Shown in pieces: positions 33,486-43,959 of a DNA stretch of 64,000 bases. Source of the stretch: Paenibacillus sp. FSL R5-0912. Its GTDB lineage: Bacteria > Bacillota > Bacilli > Paenibacillales > Paenibacillaceae. Position numbers and translations under genes: made by a program. Location: positions 6,200,001 to 6,264,000 of the forward strand of contig NZ_CP009282.1 of assembly GCF_000758605.1 (NCBI RefSeq), read 5' to 3'. Within the stretch, counting starts at the first letter, position 1; each line of letters opens with the position of its first letter. A model generated the notes under the pieces. The model was given only the letters and a program-made list of their open reading frames with translations, made no database searches and was not told the origin of the DNA.

Positions 33486-34913
33486 TTATTTTTTATAGCC
33501 AACTAATAATTTAGTAGTTGTCAAAATAGAAAATATTTTTTTTGAATGGATGACACAATAAAATATATACATAACTAAATATGTAACAAAAGCTAATAAT
33601 GGTGAAAAAAACCAATTAGAGCATATGAAAATAAGAATAAGTATCCATTCACTAACTATATTTTTCATAATTTTTGTTCCCATTAACTTAGATAGATACA
33701 GTTCGGAAATAAAACTTCTAATTGCTATCGAAATCACCATAGATACGATAACTACATTAAGATTATTAAAAGCATATGCTCCCAGCAAACAAAAAGTTAC
33801 ACTCACTAAAAGGCTTAACACATTTACTCTAAGAAGAAATTTTTCTTTTCTTAGAACTTTAAAATATGTAGAACACAGCATATTCATTTTCCCATCAAAT
33901 AAACAAACTGGTAAGAAAAGGATCAAATAATCCAAACTATCTTTGTATTCAGGCAAGAAAGTCAGTAACAAATATTTTAAGGGAATATATAATACAAATA
34001 TGCTTGGCAATATAATATTTAGAACATCACTTGATAAAGTATAAAATTTCTTTAAACTTTCTCTATTAACTTGTCTAAGCGCAGGGAAGAGCACCATACT
34101 TATTTGCCCAATGAATGTTAAGAAAAAATATGTTAGTATCACTGAAAATGAGATTTTCCCGAAAGCAACAATTCCCCAAACTCTATCTATTATAATTCTT
34201 CCAATTCCAAGAACTAGAGAACCAGCAATATTCGAAAACATTAGATTAATTCCAACAGATGTATTTACTAGTATTTCTTTAAAAACTATTTTAAGAGTTT
34301 CAGTTTTAGAAAAAATTATCTCCCTCCCTTGCCAACAACAATAACATAATGCTATTAACTTACTTAAAATATACATGGATATAAATATCTCAAAATATTC
34401 AACTCTTAAAAATACTAGACATAGTGCAACTATGATAAAAAAGATCTTATCAACAATAACAGATATTGAATATATTTTCGTCCTATTTACAGCCTGAAAA
34501 ATATAACCCATAAACCCGTTAGCATTAAATAACGGCAAATATATTCCAGTGGCAATCCAAACAATTCTTCTACTCTGATCCTCAATAAATATAAAAGCGT
34601 AAAACGTAATAATCAACGTAAGCAGAAAATGAAAGAGCAATGAAACTCTAAATTGTCCATTTATTAGCTTCACGTTTAAATCCTTATAACTTCTGCCTCC
34701 CTCTCGCAAATAGATACCATCGTTTAAACCAAGATGAAAAAATCCGCTGTATCCTGAATAAAAAATAAATAGTTGCCAATAACTAAATTCATGTATATTC
34801 AGAATTTGTGGAACAAATAAAGACATAACAACACTTAATAAAAGTGAAATTATTTGTGCAATAAAAGCAAAAAACAAATTCTTAATCATGTTGTTTTCAT
34901 TATTATTTTTCAT
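33486..34913 (-). CDS. Wzx-type polysaccharide flippase
   Basis: About 475 residues with 12-14 predicted membrane helices and the polysaccharide-transport/MATE-like profile (NLFFAFIAQIISLLLSVVMS at the start; GVNLMFSNIAGSLVLGIGR in the middle). It would flip lipid-linked repeat units across the membrane. ATG at 34913 is preferred over a TTG at 34928 because GGAG is then nine bases upstream. Very AT-rich coding sequence compared with the flanks. The 396-bp spacer upstream separates it from wzy. Confidence 0.88.
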   Translation of the reverse strand: MKNNNENNMIKNLFFAFIAQIISLLLSVVMSLFVPQILNIHEFSYWQLFIFYSGYSGFFHLGLNDGIYLREGGRSYKDLNVKLINGQFRVSLLFHFLLTLIITFYAFIFIEDQSRRIVWIATGIYLPLFNANGFMGYIFQAVNRTKIYSISVIVDKIFFIIVALCLVFLRVEYFEIFISMYILSKLIALCYCCWQGREIIFSKTETLKIVFKEILVNTSVGINLMFSNIAGSLVLGIGRIIIDRVWGIVAFGKISFSVILTYFFLTFIGQISMVLFPALRQVNRESLKKFYTLSSDVLNIILPSIFVLYIPLKYLLLTFLPEYKDSLDYLILFLPVCLFDGKMNMLCSTYFKVLRKEKFLLRVNVLSLLVSVTFCLLGAYAFNNLNVVIVSMVISIAIRSFISELYLSKLMGTKIMKNIVSEWILILIFICSNWFFSPLLAFVTYLVMYIFYCVIHSKKIFSILTTTKLLVGYKK

Positions 34914-35309
34914 TTGCTTACTCTCCAAACTATTCGACTACCTTGCAGTACTTCTTGTAAGTATTATACCTCATTTGTTAGCTATCTTTCTCGAACCTAC
35001 TCAAGGAAAAATTTCTCTTGAAAAGACAAGTGCAAAATGAAAATTAAAGTTCTTGCATCCCTGGACTCTAACTTTCTTATGAAGATCAGAAGATTTATCT
35101 CCATCTGGTCCAGCACTACACCAATACTCAAAATCAACTATAATATATTTACATTTTTAATATATGCAAGATCTGAATCATAAAACAACATAAAGAAAAG
35201 TGATTTGTAATCTGATCTTCGCCATAATGTAATGTTTCACTTTCTTTTAGTGCTTCAGTGAATCTGGGCTACCAATTTGTTTAAACATATAAAATTCGCA
35301 CTAATTTCT
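34914..35309. other. AT-rich spacer with a possible gene relic
   Basis: About 400 bp without an intact gene. On the minus strand at roughly 35020-35145 one frame reads through about 40 codons, including EYWCSAGPDGDKSSDLHKK, with no start and no family that I recognise. This may be a decayed gene fragment left by exchange of the cassette. No promoter or terminator is convincing. Confidence 0.35.
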
Positions 35310-36590
35310 TTATGCTTTTATTTTCGAATTTATTTTAAGAATTTTATATACTATAAGCACTCCAATAGCCTTGAACAACCCATTAAATGACATTACCAAC
35401 ATAAAAAAGCGTTCTTCAATAGCTGACTCAACAATAGGGTAAAAAAACATTGAAAACACTATAATCCAAACACCAATTTCCCGTTGTTTTTTTACAAACA
35501 TTAGTGCACTTGAGAAAAAGACTCCAAGGAAAAACTGGATGAGCAACATACCATTGAACGAAAAATCTTGAATATACCTTGCTAAAGGAGTATAAATATT
35601 CACTCCATTATTACCTATTAAAAAAAAATCTAATGGAGCATTTAATTTTGGTATGTCAAACCCCATTTGTCCGAGCGATGAGTATAGGCCAAACAAAGTA
35701 TGCCCACCAAAATAACTAGAGTCGGAAAAAGGAGATTGTAAGTAATGGTTCAAACCAACTATTGATCCACCTAGATAAAGTGAAATAGTTGTACTAAACC
35801 CCAAAAAACTTTTATTTGTTAAAAACCCAAGAGCAAAAAAACCTGCTAAGAATATACCGATTGAAAACACTCCTATATATAATAGTTTTGTATTTCCCCC
35901 TCTCCAATTACTTTTATATTTAACAAGAATATAACTCATTATAATAGTAGTACTTATTAATTGAATGAACACCTGTCTTCCAGTAGTTAATGTAAGTTGA
36001 CATATAAAAAGCAGCAGCGGAATAAAGAAAATTTTCCATTGGGTTCTTTTACCAAAATAAATAATATTGTATAAAATTATGAAAATGAAAACATATGCTA
36101 TTGACATACAAATTGCCAATAATAGTGTCAAAATAGTATTTATACTATTTGTTGCACTAGCACTTCTAGCATATTTCAGCATCATACTATAGCCGCCTGG
36201 ATTACCACCAATCAATGATATTCTATAGGTTTCATTGAAATACCAATACAAAACGACTAACATAAAAATTGAAGTTACTACAAGTATATATTTAGGAATC
36301 TCCAAAGCCTTTTCTCTTGAATATTCAATTGTAAGATAAAATTCCTCTTGTTTATTTCCAATAGTATATCTAACGATAAGTTCGCCTAAACCAAATAAAA
36401 TCAAGGCACTTATTATTGTTAAAATTGTTTTTAGACTTATTTCTATATTCCAGTCATTTATTGCAACTACAATAATACTAATTAGATACATGGTACACGA
36501 AATTAGCCAAGGTGATAATATATCTCTACCAGTTGAAAAATAAGCATAAATCATCAAGATCAATATTAGAAATATCAAAAAAAAGATCAA
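35310..36590 (-). CDS. Wzy-type O-antigen/oligosaccharide repeat polymerase
   Basis: 426 residues, about 11-12 predicted membrane helices and a long external loop between residues about 250 and 330 (YLQSPFSDSSYFGGHTLFGL), the layout of Wzy polymerases that join lipid-linked repeat units. Sequence is otherwise low in recognisable motifs, as usual for this class. TTG start with GGAGAGG just upstream. It lies 17 bp after a glycosyltransferase gene, within the AT-rich core of the cluster, and near wzx. The call rests on topology and context. Confidence 0.78.
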   Translation of the reverse strand: MIFFLIFLILILMIYAYFSTGRDILSPWLISCTMYLISIIVVAINDWNIEISLKTILTIISALILFGLGELIVRYTIGNKQEEFYLTIEYSREKALEIPKYILVVTSIFMLVVLYWYFNETYRISLIGGNPGGYSMMLKYARSASATNSINTILTLLLAICMSIAYVFIFIILYNIIYFGKRTQWKIFFIPLLLFICQLTLTTGRQVFIQLISTTIIMSYILVKYKSNWRGGNTKLLYIGVFSIGIFLAGFFALGFLTNKSFLGFSTTISLYLGGSIVGLNHYLQSPFSDSSYFGGHTLFGLYSSLGQMGFDIPKLNAPLDFFLIGNNGVNIYTPLARYIQDFSFNGMLLIQFFLGVFFSSALMFVKKQREIGVWIIVFSMFFYPIVESAIEERFFMLVMSFNGLFKAIGVLIVYKILKINSKIKA

Positions 36591-36607
36591 TGAACCTCTC
36601 CTCTTCC

Positions 36608-37453
36608 TTACTTAAGATAAATAGTCAATTCCCTATAATTCCTTACTCCTTTAAGAATAGCCTTTCCTTTTTTCACTTTATTTTTTTCATAAACTATTGT
36701 TAAAATAAATAATTTTATTATTCTTAAGTATCCAACAAATATACTTCCAAATCTTTTGTGTTTTCTAGAAAAATATAAGATATTTTTGCTCATATGATAT
36801 TTTCTTATATCTGAATGATTTCCAATATTTATTTTCCATTTAAAGATTCTCCTTTGGACTATATTACCGATTTCATGAATTAACTTTATATTATTCAGCT
36901 TAATGATTTCATAGCCAGTTTTTTTCAATCTAATACAATAATCAAAATCGACTAAATCAATAAACATAAGTTCATCAAATCCCCCAATCCCCCCCCAAGC
37001 CTCAACATTTGTTAATGCTCCAGATGTAATACATTTATTTATAAACTCATATTCAATTTTGCTTTTATTTAATTCAATTGGTTCCTTGTTTCTATCTTCA
37101 ATAGTAGGGGATACAATAGCCACATTAGGAATATTCAAATATTTTTGATACTCTTCCACCATATTCAACGGGCAAATTGAATCTTGATCGAGAGTAATAA
37201 CCCATTTATAACCATTGGTTTTACAATAATTCATAGCTTGGTTAAGAGCAGCTGCAATTCCCCTATTTTCATCATTTTTTATAAGAATAATTTTGTTATA
37301 TATTGAACATTCTCGCTCCACTATATCTATATTAGCTGAATTATTGTCAATCATTATAATTAACTCAACTTGATTAAAAATAGCTTCTATATTTTCTTTA
37401 AGTCTAGTTAATTCAGGATTAAATAAAATAATTCCTGCAGCAATTCTTTCCAT
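36608..37453 (-). CDS. Family 2 glycosyltransferase, rhamnosyltransferase-like
   Basis: 281-residue GT-A glycosyltransferase. It begins GIILFNPELTRLKENIEAIF, followed by IMIDNNSAN and NRGIAAALNQAMNYC. The DXD-type stretch is TLDQDSICP and the acceptor side has FIDLVDFDYCIRLKKTGYEI. This pattern is that of the RfbF-like rhamnosyltransferases, which use dTDP-rhamnose, consistent with rfbACB in the same operon. Start has GAGGTGG. Donor and linkage are inferred. Confidence 0.82.
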   Translation of the reverse strand: MERIAAGIILFNPELTRLKENIEAIFNQVELIIMIDNNSANIDIVERECSIYNKIILIKNDENRGIAAALNQAMNYCKTNGYKWVITLDQDSICPLNMVEEYQKYLNIPNVAIVSPTIEDRNKEPIELNKSKIEYEFINKCITSGALTNVEAWGGIGGFDELMFIDLVDFDYCIRLKKTGYEIIKLNNIKLIHEIGNIVQRRIFKWKINIGNHSDIRKYHMSKNILYFSRKHKRFGSIFVGYLRIIKLFILTIVYEKNKVKKGKAILKGVRNYRELTIYLK

Positions 37454-37466
37454 AGGGCCACCTCAA

Positions 37467-38378
37467 TTAATAGGATCTTAGAACAACTGATAACTTAGTT
37501 AAAGCATCTACTGAAAGCCTACCAAACTTAAGCTTTTTGTTAAAAAGCAAACCTAGTGTATTGGAATATGAATTCTTATAGTTAGCAATCTCCCTCAAGA
37601 GATCCAGGTTTTCTTCTGGGATTAAATCGATATATTCATTCAATATAACTTTAGCTATTTGAGATCTATTATTCTTTTGTGAAGTAAATCCTTTTAATTC
37701 TTTAGAGAATCTTTTTAATAGCCCTTGTCGCACCCCAGTTACATTTCCACCATGTTGACGATAATATATATATGAATTAGGATCAAATATCAAATCCCCC
37801 CCTAAGCTCAGACACACTTTATAAAACCATGCATCGTGGCTACTAATGTTTTCCCTTAAGCAGATACCCCTTGTTGCTATTTTTAGTAGTTCATTATTAA
37901 AAACCATAGTACATCCTGAAATATTAAACCGTACCATCGCACTACCAAGCGTTTTTTTCATTTGGCTATAATCTTTCAGGCCTATTTCTTTTAACTTTTC
38001 ATCTACAATAATCAAATTTGAAAAATAAAGCTTGCAGCCCTTAGTTTTAGATTTTTCCAACTTATTAATTGCAGTAATTATTTTTCGAGGATGCCACAGG
38101 TCATCCTGATCACAAAATGCATAATAATCTGCGGTATTCAAACAGTAAGAAGCCAATTTAAGAAAACTTAATTGATAACCCGTGTTGGCTTCTGAAAAAA
38201 AAACTATCTCTCCCCTTACCTTGTATTCATTCAATATTTCTAACGTAGAGTCCGTAGAACCATCATCTCTTACAGTTATTTGTATCGAAACATCTTCTTG
38301 ACGTAACAAACTATCTAGCTGTTCTCTTAAAAAGCGTTCCCCATTATATGTCGAGAGAAGAACTTGTACCTTATGCAT
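37467..38378 (-). CDS. Family 2 glycosyltransferase
   Basis: 303-residue GT-A glycosyltransferase starting VQVLLSTYNGERFLREQLDS, with RDDGSTDSTLEIL and the metal-binding AFCDQDDLWHPRKI. These stretches are typical of RgpB/RfbG-like rhamnosyl- or glucosyltransferases. It lies 13 bp before the RfbF-like gene. A 302-bp spacer separates it from the TupA-like gene upstream. AT-rich codon use. Confidence 0.82.
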   Translation of the reverse strand: MHKVQVLLSTYNGERFLREQLDSLLRQEDVSIQITVRDDGSTDSTLEILNEYKVRGEIVFFSEANTGYQLSFLKLASYCLNTADYYAFCDQDDLWHPRKIITAINKLEKSKTKGCKLYFSNLIIVDEKLKEIGLKDYSQMKKTLGSAMVRFNISGCTMVFNNELLKIATRGICLRENISSHDAWFYKVCLSLGGDLIFDPNSYIYYRQHGGNVTGVRQGLLKRFSKELKGFTSQKNNRSQIAKVILNEYIDLIPEENLDLLREIANYKNSYSNTLGLLFNKKLKFGRLSVDALTKLSVVLRSY

Positions 38379-38680
38379 TCTCTTGAACCCCCATTATTTT
38401 TCCATAAAAGATGTTCGCTTGATTGAAATAATCTATCTAAAGAAGTAATCGTCTTCTTAATTAACCTCTAGGTCGTATGTTTTCAGTATGTGGACAATAC
38501 CTTAATAATACTCACGTTGTAGAGATACTCTTTCCGAAATACCAAATTGAAACATTTTTTCTGGTTTCAGTTAAATAATTTATTATCTATATAGAGTGAA
38601 TTTAAGAATCTAACTTGCAACATAGGCAAAACCTTTGGGTAGCCAGGGGTTAATCTATCAGCTTGCCATCATTCTTAAGA
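38379..38680. other. AT-rich spacer
   Basis: About 300 bp between two polysaccharide genes. I see no reading frame, repeat, terminator or promoter that can be supported. Confidence 0.4.
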
Positions 38681-39583
38681 TTAACTTATTATATTAGGAA
38701 GAATAAATTTTTCACCCATAATAAAATCAAAATCATCTGGTTCAAAAGAAGTATATCCACTTGCATTATAAAAGGTGAATTCCCCAAATATTATCTTTCC
38801 ATCAATATTATAAAAATCAACCCTAACATGGGGGAATTCCTTAGATAAATCTTCAGCAATTTCAATCATTTTTTCAAAATTCCGTGGCTTTTCTAACTTC
38901 TCCAAAATTTCACTATAATCCGTCCTTCTAACTTCAATTTTATTAAATGCCAAATCATAAAAACCAAGTTTCCCCTTACTGTGATCATCAATATAATCTA
39001 TCATTGTATACAAACAAAATACTTTTCCATTAAAACAAAAAAATTTATAATCGGGCAAGTCATTATTCGAATCTCTATCAATTAACTTTTCAATAGTTAT
39101 TTTAGGTTTTATATTGTGATAGCACCATTCCCTTCCGTAGGAGCCTTTAGCTCGTTCCATCCAATTCTTTAATTGTTTTCTAACTGCCGACTCATCCATT
39201 AAGCTCTTGTCATTTATAAAGATATTGGTCCCTGATGAATTATTAACTTTTATTGCAAATTTATGAGGTAAGGAGTCAAAATTAATTTCGTCTACAGAGT
39301 TATAAACCCCATATAATTCATTCAGAATACCTTCATACCCTTTTTTATTCAGATATTGTCTTACAGCATACTTATCCGAGCATTGAGTGAGGAGTGGGTG
39401 ACGGTAGTATAATTTATACCACTGTAACTTTTCAGTGTAGCGTTTTGGATTTTTTAAATTTAATTTTCGACCCGTTTTTATTCGGTATTGCAATCGAATA
39501 ATAGGTTTGTCGGGAATGAAATTAAACATATTTATTATTTTCAACCTAAGACTTTTATTTTTTATAATCTTTTTATAATTCAA
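38681..39583 (-). CDS. TupA-like ATP-grasp protein
   Basis: 300 residues. The run NPKRYTEKLQWYKLYYRHPL, then CSDKYAVRQYLNKKGY and KVNNSSGTNIFI, is characteristic of TupA-like ATP-grasp proteins found in capsule and teichuronopeptide loci. The C-terminal part has the metal-binding pattern VRVDFYNIDGKIIFGEFTFY. Such proteins are thought to ligate amino acids or other carboxylates to polysaccharide, possibly to the uronic acid made by the two genes upstream. TTG start with AAGGTG. Function is inferred from family and context. Confidence 0.8.
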   Translation of the reverse strand: MNYKKIIKNKSLRLKIINMFNFIPDKPIIRLQYRIKTGRKLNLKNPKRYTEKLQWYKLYYRHPLLTQCSDKYAVRQYLNKKGYEGILNELYGVYNSVDEINFDSLPHKFAIKVNNSSGTNIFINDKSLMDESAVRKQLKNWMERAKGSYGREWCYHNIKPKITIEKLIDRDSNNDLPDYKFFCFNGKVFCLYTMIDYIDDHSKGKLGFYDLAFNKIEVRRTDYSEILEKLEKPRNFEKMIEIAEDLSKEFPHVRVDFYNIDGKIIFGEFTFYNASGYTSFEPDDFDFIMGEKFILPNIIS

Positions 39584-39610
39584 CTCATGGCACCTTCTTC
39601 TTATTTATCA

Positions 39611-40618
39611 TTAATGCATCTCTTCTTTGCTTTGTATTTGATACCAGTGGACAAACTTTTCTATTCCCTCCTGAATACATGTAACTGGTGTAAACCCCAC
39701 ATCTGTAATTAAATCACTAACATCTGCGTATGTTTGATATACATCACCAGGCTGCATAGAATGGTATTCCTTAATCGCCTTTTTACCAACAGCTTTTTCT
39801 ATTGCTTCAATAAAATCCAGTAGTTTTTCCGGTTTGTTATTTCCTATGTTGTATATTTTGTAGGGAAGTGTCATATTCAATGCAGGAGAATTATTAATCA
39901 AACGAACAATTCCATCAATAATATCATCGATATAGGTAAAATCACGATACATATCGCCATTATTAAATACCTTTATCGGTTTACCTTCTATAATTGATTT
40001 AGTAAAGGAGTAATAAGCCATATCTGGTCTTCCATATGGTCCATATACTGTGAAGAAGCGTAGACCAGTAGTTGCGATGTTGAATAGATGGCTATATGTA
40101 TGCGCCATAAGCTCACTGGATTTCTTAGTAGCAGCGTACAAACTCACTGGATTGTCTACCTTATCTTCAGTTGAGAATGGAATTTTTGTATTTGAGCCAT
40201 ATACAGAACTTGAAGAAGCATATAGCAAATGCTCTACTTGATGATGTCTGCATAATTCTAGAATATTCAAAAAACCAACAATATTAGATTGAACATAAGT
40301 GTCTGGATTTTCTAAACTGTACCTCACACCTGCCTGCGCCGCCAAATTTATGACGACATTTATTTCGGTATTCATGAACATCTCTTCAAGATATTGTTTA
40401 TCAACTAAGTCAGCCTTATGAAATGTAAAATTATCAAATTTATCTAATAAGCTTAAACGGCTATGTTTGAGATTGACATCGTAATAGTCATTTAAATTGT
40501 CTAATCCAACAACCTTGCAGCCCAGTTCCAGTAGTTTCAAAGATAAGTGCATCCCAATAAATCCGGCTGCACCTGTTACTAAATATGTTTTTGTAGTGTC
40601 TACAGGTTTTAATTGCAT
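39611..40618 (-). CDS. UDP-glucuronate 4-epimerase-like SDR
   Basis: About 335 residues, extended short-chain dehydrogenase. NAD site [16 protein letters not shown], then [18 protein letters not shown], which is the hallmark of UDP-glucuronate epimerases (CapI/GAE group), and [18 protein letters not shown] with catalytic Tyr/Lys. [16 protein letters not shown] is also typical. ATG at 40618 has AGGGG seven bases upstream. It follows the UDP-glucose dehydrogenase gene directly, so the pair can make UDP-glucuronate and then UDP-galacturonate. Confidence 0.9.
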   Translation of the reverse strand: MQLKPVDTTKTYLVTGAAGFIGMHLSLKLLELGCKVVGLDNLNDYYDVNLKHSRLSLLDKFDNFTFHKADLVDKQYLEEMFMNTEINVVINLAAQAGVRYSLENPDTYVQSNIVGFLNILELCRHHQVEHLLYASSSSVYGSNTKIPFSTEDKVDNPVSLYAATKKSSELMAHTYSHLFNIATTGLRFFTVYGPYGRPDMAYYSFTKSIIEGKPIKVFNNGDMYRDFTYIDDIIDGIVRLINNSPALNMTLPYKIYNIGNNKPEKLLDFIEAIEKAVGKKAIKEYHSMQPGDVYQTYADVSDLITDVGFTPVTCIQEGIEKFVHWYQIQSKEEMH

Positions 40619-40620
40619 AT

Positions 40621-41943
40621 TCAAACCCCTACTCCATAGTATTTAAATCCTTTATCTAACATTAGTTCTTTGTTATAAATATTCCTAAGGTCAAAGAAGA
40701 AGTCACCAGTATTTAACTTTTTTATTTTCTCAAACTCAAGATTTCTGAACTCATTCCACTCGGTAAGTAGAACTATTGCATCTGTATTTACAATAGCTTC
40801 ATAAGTAGACTCACACCATTCAAGATTAGATTCGATATCTTTTAATCTCCATGCGCCTTCTTTTCTGCCCTCAGGATCATACACTTTAAGTTTTGCTCCC
40901 AATTTAACTAGTTCCGGTAAAATCACAAGGGAAGGCGCATCTCTCATATCATCCGTATTCGGTTTAAAAGTTACCCCTAAAACAGCAATCGTTTTACCTT
41001 CCACTGTCCCCATAGCAGTTACAATTTTTTCAACCATTTTCTTCTTTTGTCTTTCATTTGCTTGAACAGTAGTTTCAATTAAAGAAATTGGCTCTCCACA
41101 ATCCTGAGCAATTCGGGCTAATGCCAATGTATCTTTCGGAAAACAACTTCCTCCATACCCTGGACCTGCATGTAGAAACTTAGGAGATATACGACCATCT
41201 TGTCCCATAGCTTTCGCTACTTTTTGAACATCTGCTCCTACCTTTTCACACACATTGGCGACTTCATTAATAAAGGTAATCTTCATCGCAAGAAATGCAT
41301 TAGAGGCATATTTAATCATTTCAGCAGTTTCAATATTTGTTTCTACAAATGGCGTCTCATTAATATATAGCACCCTGTATACTTCTTTCATAATTTCAAA
41401 GGCACGGTCACTCTCAGCACCAATTACTACTCGATCTGGATGAGTGAAATCTTGGACTGCGGATCCTTCCCGAAGAAATTCAGGATTAGAAACAATGTCA
41501 AAATGGAATTCAGCACCTCTTTGGTCAAGGGTATCTTGAATCATTTTCTTAACCTTTTGGCCTGTACCAATGGGAACTGTCGATTTATCAACAACAACTT
41601 TATATCCATTCATATAAGTCGCTATACTCTTACCTACTGAAAGAACATATTGGAGATCGGCGCTACCGTCATCTGCCGGAGGAGTACCCACTGCAATAAA
41701 TATAACATCATTAGTTTCAACTGCCTTTTTAATATCCGTCGTAAAATTAAGACGTTTATTCTCATAATTCTTTTTAACAATTATATCAAGGCCCGGTTCA
41801 AAAATAGGGATAATTCCATTTTTCAAATTTCCAATTTTCGCTTGATCTATGTCAACACAAGTGATGGTATGCCCAAAATCAGAGAGAATGGCTCCTGATA
41901 CTAGACCAACATACCCAGTTCCTACTACTGCAATTTTAGCCAT
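40621..41943 (-). CDS. UDP-glucose 6-dehydrogenase
   Basis: About 440 residues. N-terminal NAD fold [20 protein letters not shown], catalytic Cys in [16 protein letters not shown], and C-terminal UDP-binding domain with [14 protein letters not shown]. It oxidises UDP-glucose to UDP-glucuronate. Start at 41943 is preferred over a GTG at 41952 because GGAG is correctly spaced. It overlaps or abuts the epimerase gene, which suggests translational coupling. Gene names ugd or tuaD are used for this function; orthology to either is not settled here. Confidence 0.95.
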   Translation of the reverse strand: MAKIAVVGTGYVGLVSGAILSDFGHTITCVDIDQAKIGNLKNGIIPIFEPGLDIIVKKNYENKRLNFTTDIKKAVETNDVIFIAVGTPPADDGSADLQYVLSVGKSIATYMNGYKVVVDKSTVPIGTGQKVKKMIQDTLDQRGAEFHFDIVSNPEFLREGSAVQDFTHPDRVVIGAESDRAFEIMKEVYRVLYINETPFVETNIETAEMIKYASNAFLAMKITFINEVANVCEKVGADVQKVAKAMGQDGRISPKFLHAGPGYGGSCFPKDTLALARIAQDCGEPISLIETTVQANERQKKKMVEKIVTAMGTVEGKTIAVLGVTFKPNTDDMRDAPSLVILPELVKLGAKLKVYDPEGRKEGAWRLKDIESNLEWCESTYEAIVNTDAIVLLTEWNEFRNLEFEKIKKLNTGDFFFDLRNIYNKELMLDKGFKYYGVGV

Positions 41944-41968
41944 TTTATACACTCCATATCATAAATAA

Positions 41969-43078
41969 TTATTTACATATTTCTGTTATTTTGTTCAGAT
42001 ATGCACCTATCACAATATTTCTATCAAATTCCTTTTCCACTTTCAATCGAGACTCTCTACCCATTTGCACTTTCTCTACATATGATAAATTAATAAATCT
42101 CTCCATTTTACTTACTAAGTCATCAGTGTCTTTTGCTTTGAAAGTATATCCATTACTTCCCTCGTTAATAGTTTCTCTACAGCCTGGAATATCAGAAGCA
42201 ATCAATGCACGACCTGTCGCAGCTGTCTCCAACAATACGTTTGATAGGCCTTCTCCACCATGAGAGGCTTGTATAATACAATGCGATTGTTCTATAAAGG
42301 GTTTAACATCTGATTGATATCCACAATAAGTTATGTATCCTTGTTCACAGTATTCTTTAATCATATCGTTGTAGTGTGGATGGGTTGTTTCAATGAATCC
42401 TATTACATTAAGTAATGTTTTTGGATACTTTCTCTTTATTATTTTTGATGCTTCTAGATATTGATCTATCCCTTTATCCTTCATAATTCTACCAATAAAA
42501 ATAAAGGTCGTATCCTGTTCTTCCTGAGGAAAAGGTTTATTCATAAATTCATTTAAGTTTACCCCTGAACCTGGGATTAACTCGTGGTTGCTTCTAATAA
42601 CTCCACTTTTTAGCAATGTATTGCGATCTTCAGTATTTTGAAAGAATACGCAATATGATTTTTTCAGACTCACTTTGTAAAGTAGAGACAGGAAGTTTTT
42701 CAGCATAGAATTATGTCCAAAACCGCTTCCTAGTCCAGTGATATTATTTATACATGGAATTTTCAATAACCTACAAGCTATCCCGCCATAAAGATTTGGT
42801 TTTATTGTATAGGTTAGTACAACATCCGGCTTGATTGTCTTAAGAATCTTCATATAATGAAGTATCAATTTTAGATCCGCAAAGGGATTAGTACCTCTTC
42901 TATCTACTTTTGTCTCAATGAACTTACAGCCCCAACTAACCATAGTATCTACTTTTTCATCATATGGTAAAGAGATATGAACCTCGTAATCTTGCCTTAA
43001 AAGCTCTTGTATTAATTCTTTTCGAAAATTGTATATTACGAATCCATGATTACCTAATAACAGAATTTTTTTCTTCAT
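41969..43078 (-). CDS. Family 4 glycosyltransferase (PglA/CapM-like)
   Basis: About 369 residues, GT-B fold. Stretches: ILLLGNHGFVIYNFRKELIQ at the start, TYTIKPNLYGGIACRLLKIP and GLGSGFG, then IGRIMKDKGIDQYLEAS and the donor-site SHGGEGLSNVLLETAATGRA. This resembles PglA/CapM-type enzymes that add the second sugar onto an undecaprenyl-linked N-acetyl-dideoxysugar. It sits directly after the initiating transferase and a ketoreductase, in agreement with that role. ATG at 43078 with GGTGGAG eight bases upstream. Confidence 0.87.
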   Translation of the reverse strand: MKKKILLLGNHGFVIYNFRKELIQELLRQDYEVHISLPYDEKVDTMVSWGCKFIETKVDRRGTNPFADLKLILHYMKILKTIKPDVVLTYTIKPNLYGGIACRLLKIPCINNITGLGSGFGHNSMLKNFLSLLYKVSLKKSYCVFFQNTEDRNTLLKSGVIRSNHELIPGSGVNLNEFMNKPFPQEEQDTTFIFIGRIMKDKGIDQYLEASKIIKRKYPKTLLNVIGFIETTHPHYNDMIKEYCEQGYITYCGYQSDVKPFIEQSHCIIQASHGGEGLSNVLLETAATGRALIASDIPGCRETINEGSNGYTFKAKDTDDLVSKMERFINLSYVEKVQMGRESRLKVEKEFDRNIVIGAYLNKITEICK

Positions 43079-43094
43079 CAAATTCTCCACCTAA

Positions 43095-43958
43095 TTACAT
43101 GCTTATTTTTATAGATTCTTCAAAATCCACTATACAATAATCAAACGGTGGAATAAGCGCCTGATCGTAAGTTTTATTTCCAAATATTTTATTAACAAAG
43201 TTTATTTTACTAGACATTATTTTTAATGTTGGATTGAAAACTTTCACTAGTCTTACTTTTTTATTCATTGTGGAAGCCATAATATTGATAATTTCTGTTG
43301 TGCAAACATACTCTTTATTTTGCGGGAAAAATACTCCTGCTAATTCTTTTTCGATTATAATTCTTAGAAATTCACATAGATTACTGACAAAGATCATACT
43401 TCTTTGATTTCGGATGTCTGGAAATACAGGCAGTTTCCCAGCTAACAGTTTCAATCTAGGAAAATTCCCTTTACAATTTGGTCCATATACCATAGGTATT
43501 CTTACAGAAACCGCTTTGAAGTGAGCACTATTCAGCTTTTGAATAGCGTTGTCTGCTTCAAGCTTGCTTTTCCCATAAAAATCTATAGGATTAGGGACCG
43601 TATGCTGAGAAATTATTTTATCCACACCAATCTTGCCATCTGGACCGTAAATTATCATACTACTCATAAAAATAAACTGTTTCACATTATCCCGCTTCGC
43701 CTTGTTAGCAACTTCTATCGTCAAATCACGATTAACTTTATAGTACTGTGATTCCATAGAAGGATCAGTAGATACATGTGCTATACCAGCTACGTGCATT
43801 ACAACATCATAGACCGAGAAATCTCGCTGTTTCCATTCCTCGCCCCTGACCGAAAGCTCTTCTACATCATAATGTTCAGGCCACTGCTCCGCCCATTTCA
43901 TGAAGCTAGTCCCAACGTAGCTGCCTTTACCAGTAATCAAGATCCTTTTCTTGTTCAT
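43095..43958 (-). CDS. SDR ketoreductase of the QuiNAc/FucNAc type
   Basis: 287-residue short-chain dehydrogenase: ILITGKGSYVGTSFMKWAEQ, VMHVAGIAHVS, and catalytic YGKSKLEAD. This resembles 4-ketoreductases that act on UDP-4-keto-6-deoxy-GlcNAc and are usually encoded next to their sugar transferase. Its ATG lies 1 bp after the sugar transferase gene. Together with the membrane 4,6-dehydratase at 46.4-48.3 kb it could supply UDP-QuiNAc or UDP-FucNAc as first sugar. It could alternatively serve as the missing dTDP-4-dehydrorhamnose reductase, but the sequence does not look like RfbD. Confidence 0.7.
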   Translation of the reverse strand: MNKKRILITGKGSYVGTSFMKWAEQWPEHYDVEELSVRGEEWKQRDFSVYDVVMHVAGIAHVSTDPSMESQYYKVNRDLTIEVANKAKRDNVKQFIFMSSMIIYGPDGKIGVDKIISQHTVPNPIDFYGKSKLEADNAIQKLNSAHFKAVSVRIPMVYGPNCKGNFPRLKLLAGKLPVFPDIRNQRSMIFVSNLCEFLRIIIEKELAGVFFPQNKEYVCTTEIINIMASTMNKKVRLVKVFNPTLKIMSSKINFVNKIFGNKTYDQALIPPFDYCIVDFEESIKISM

Positions 43959-43959
43959 C

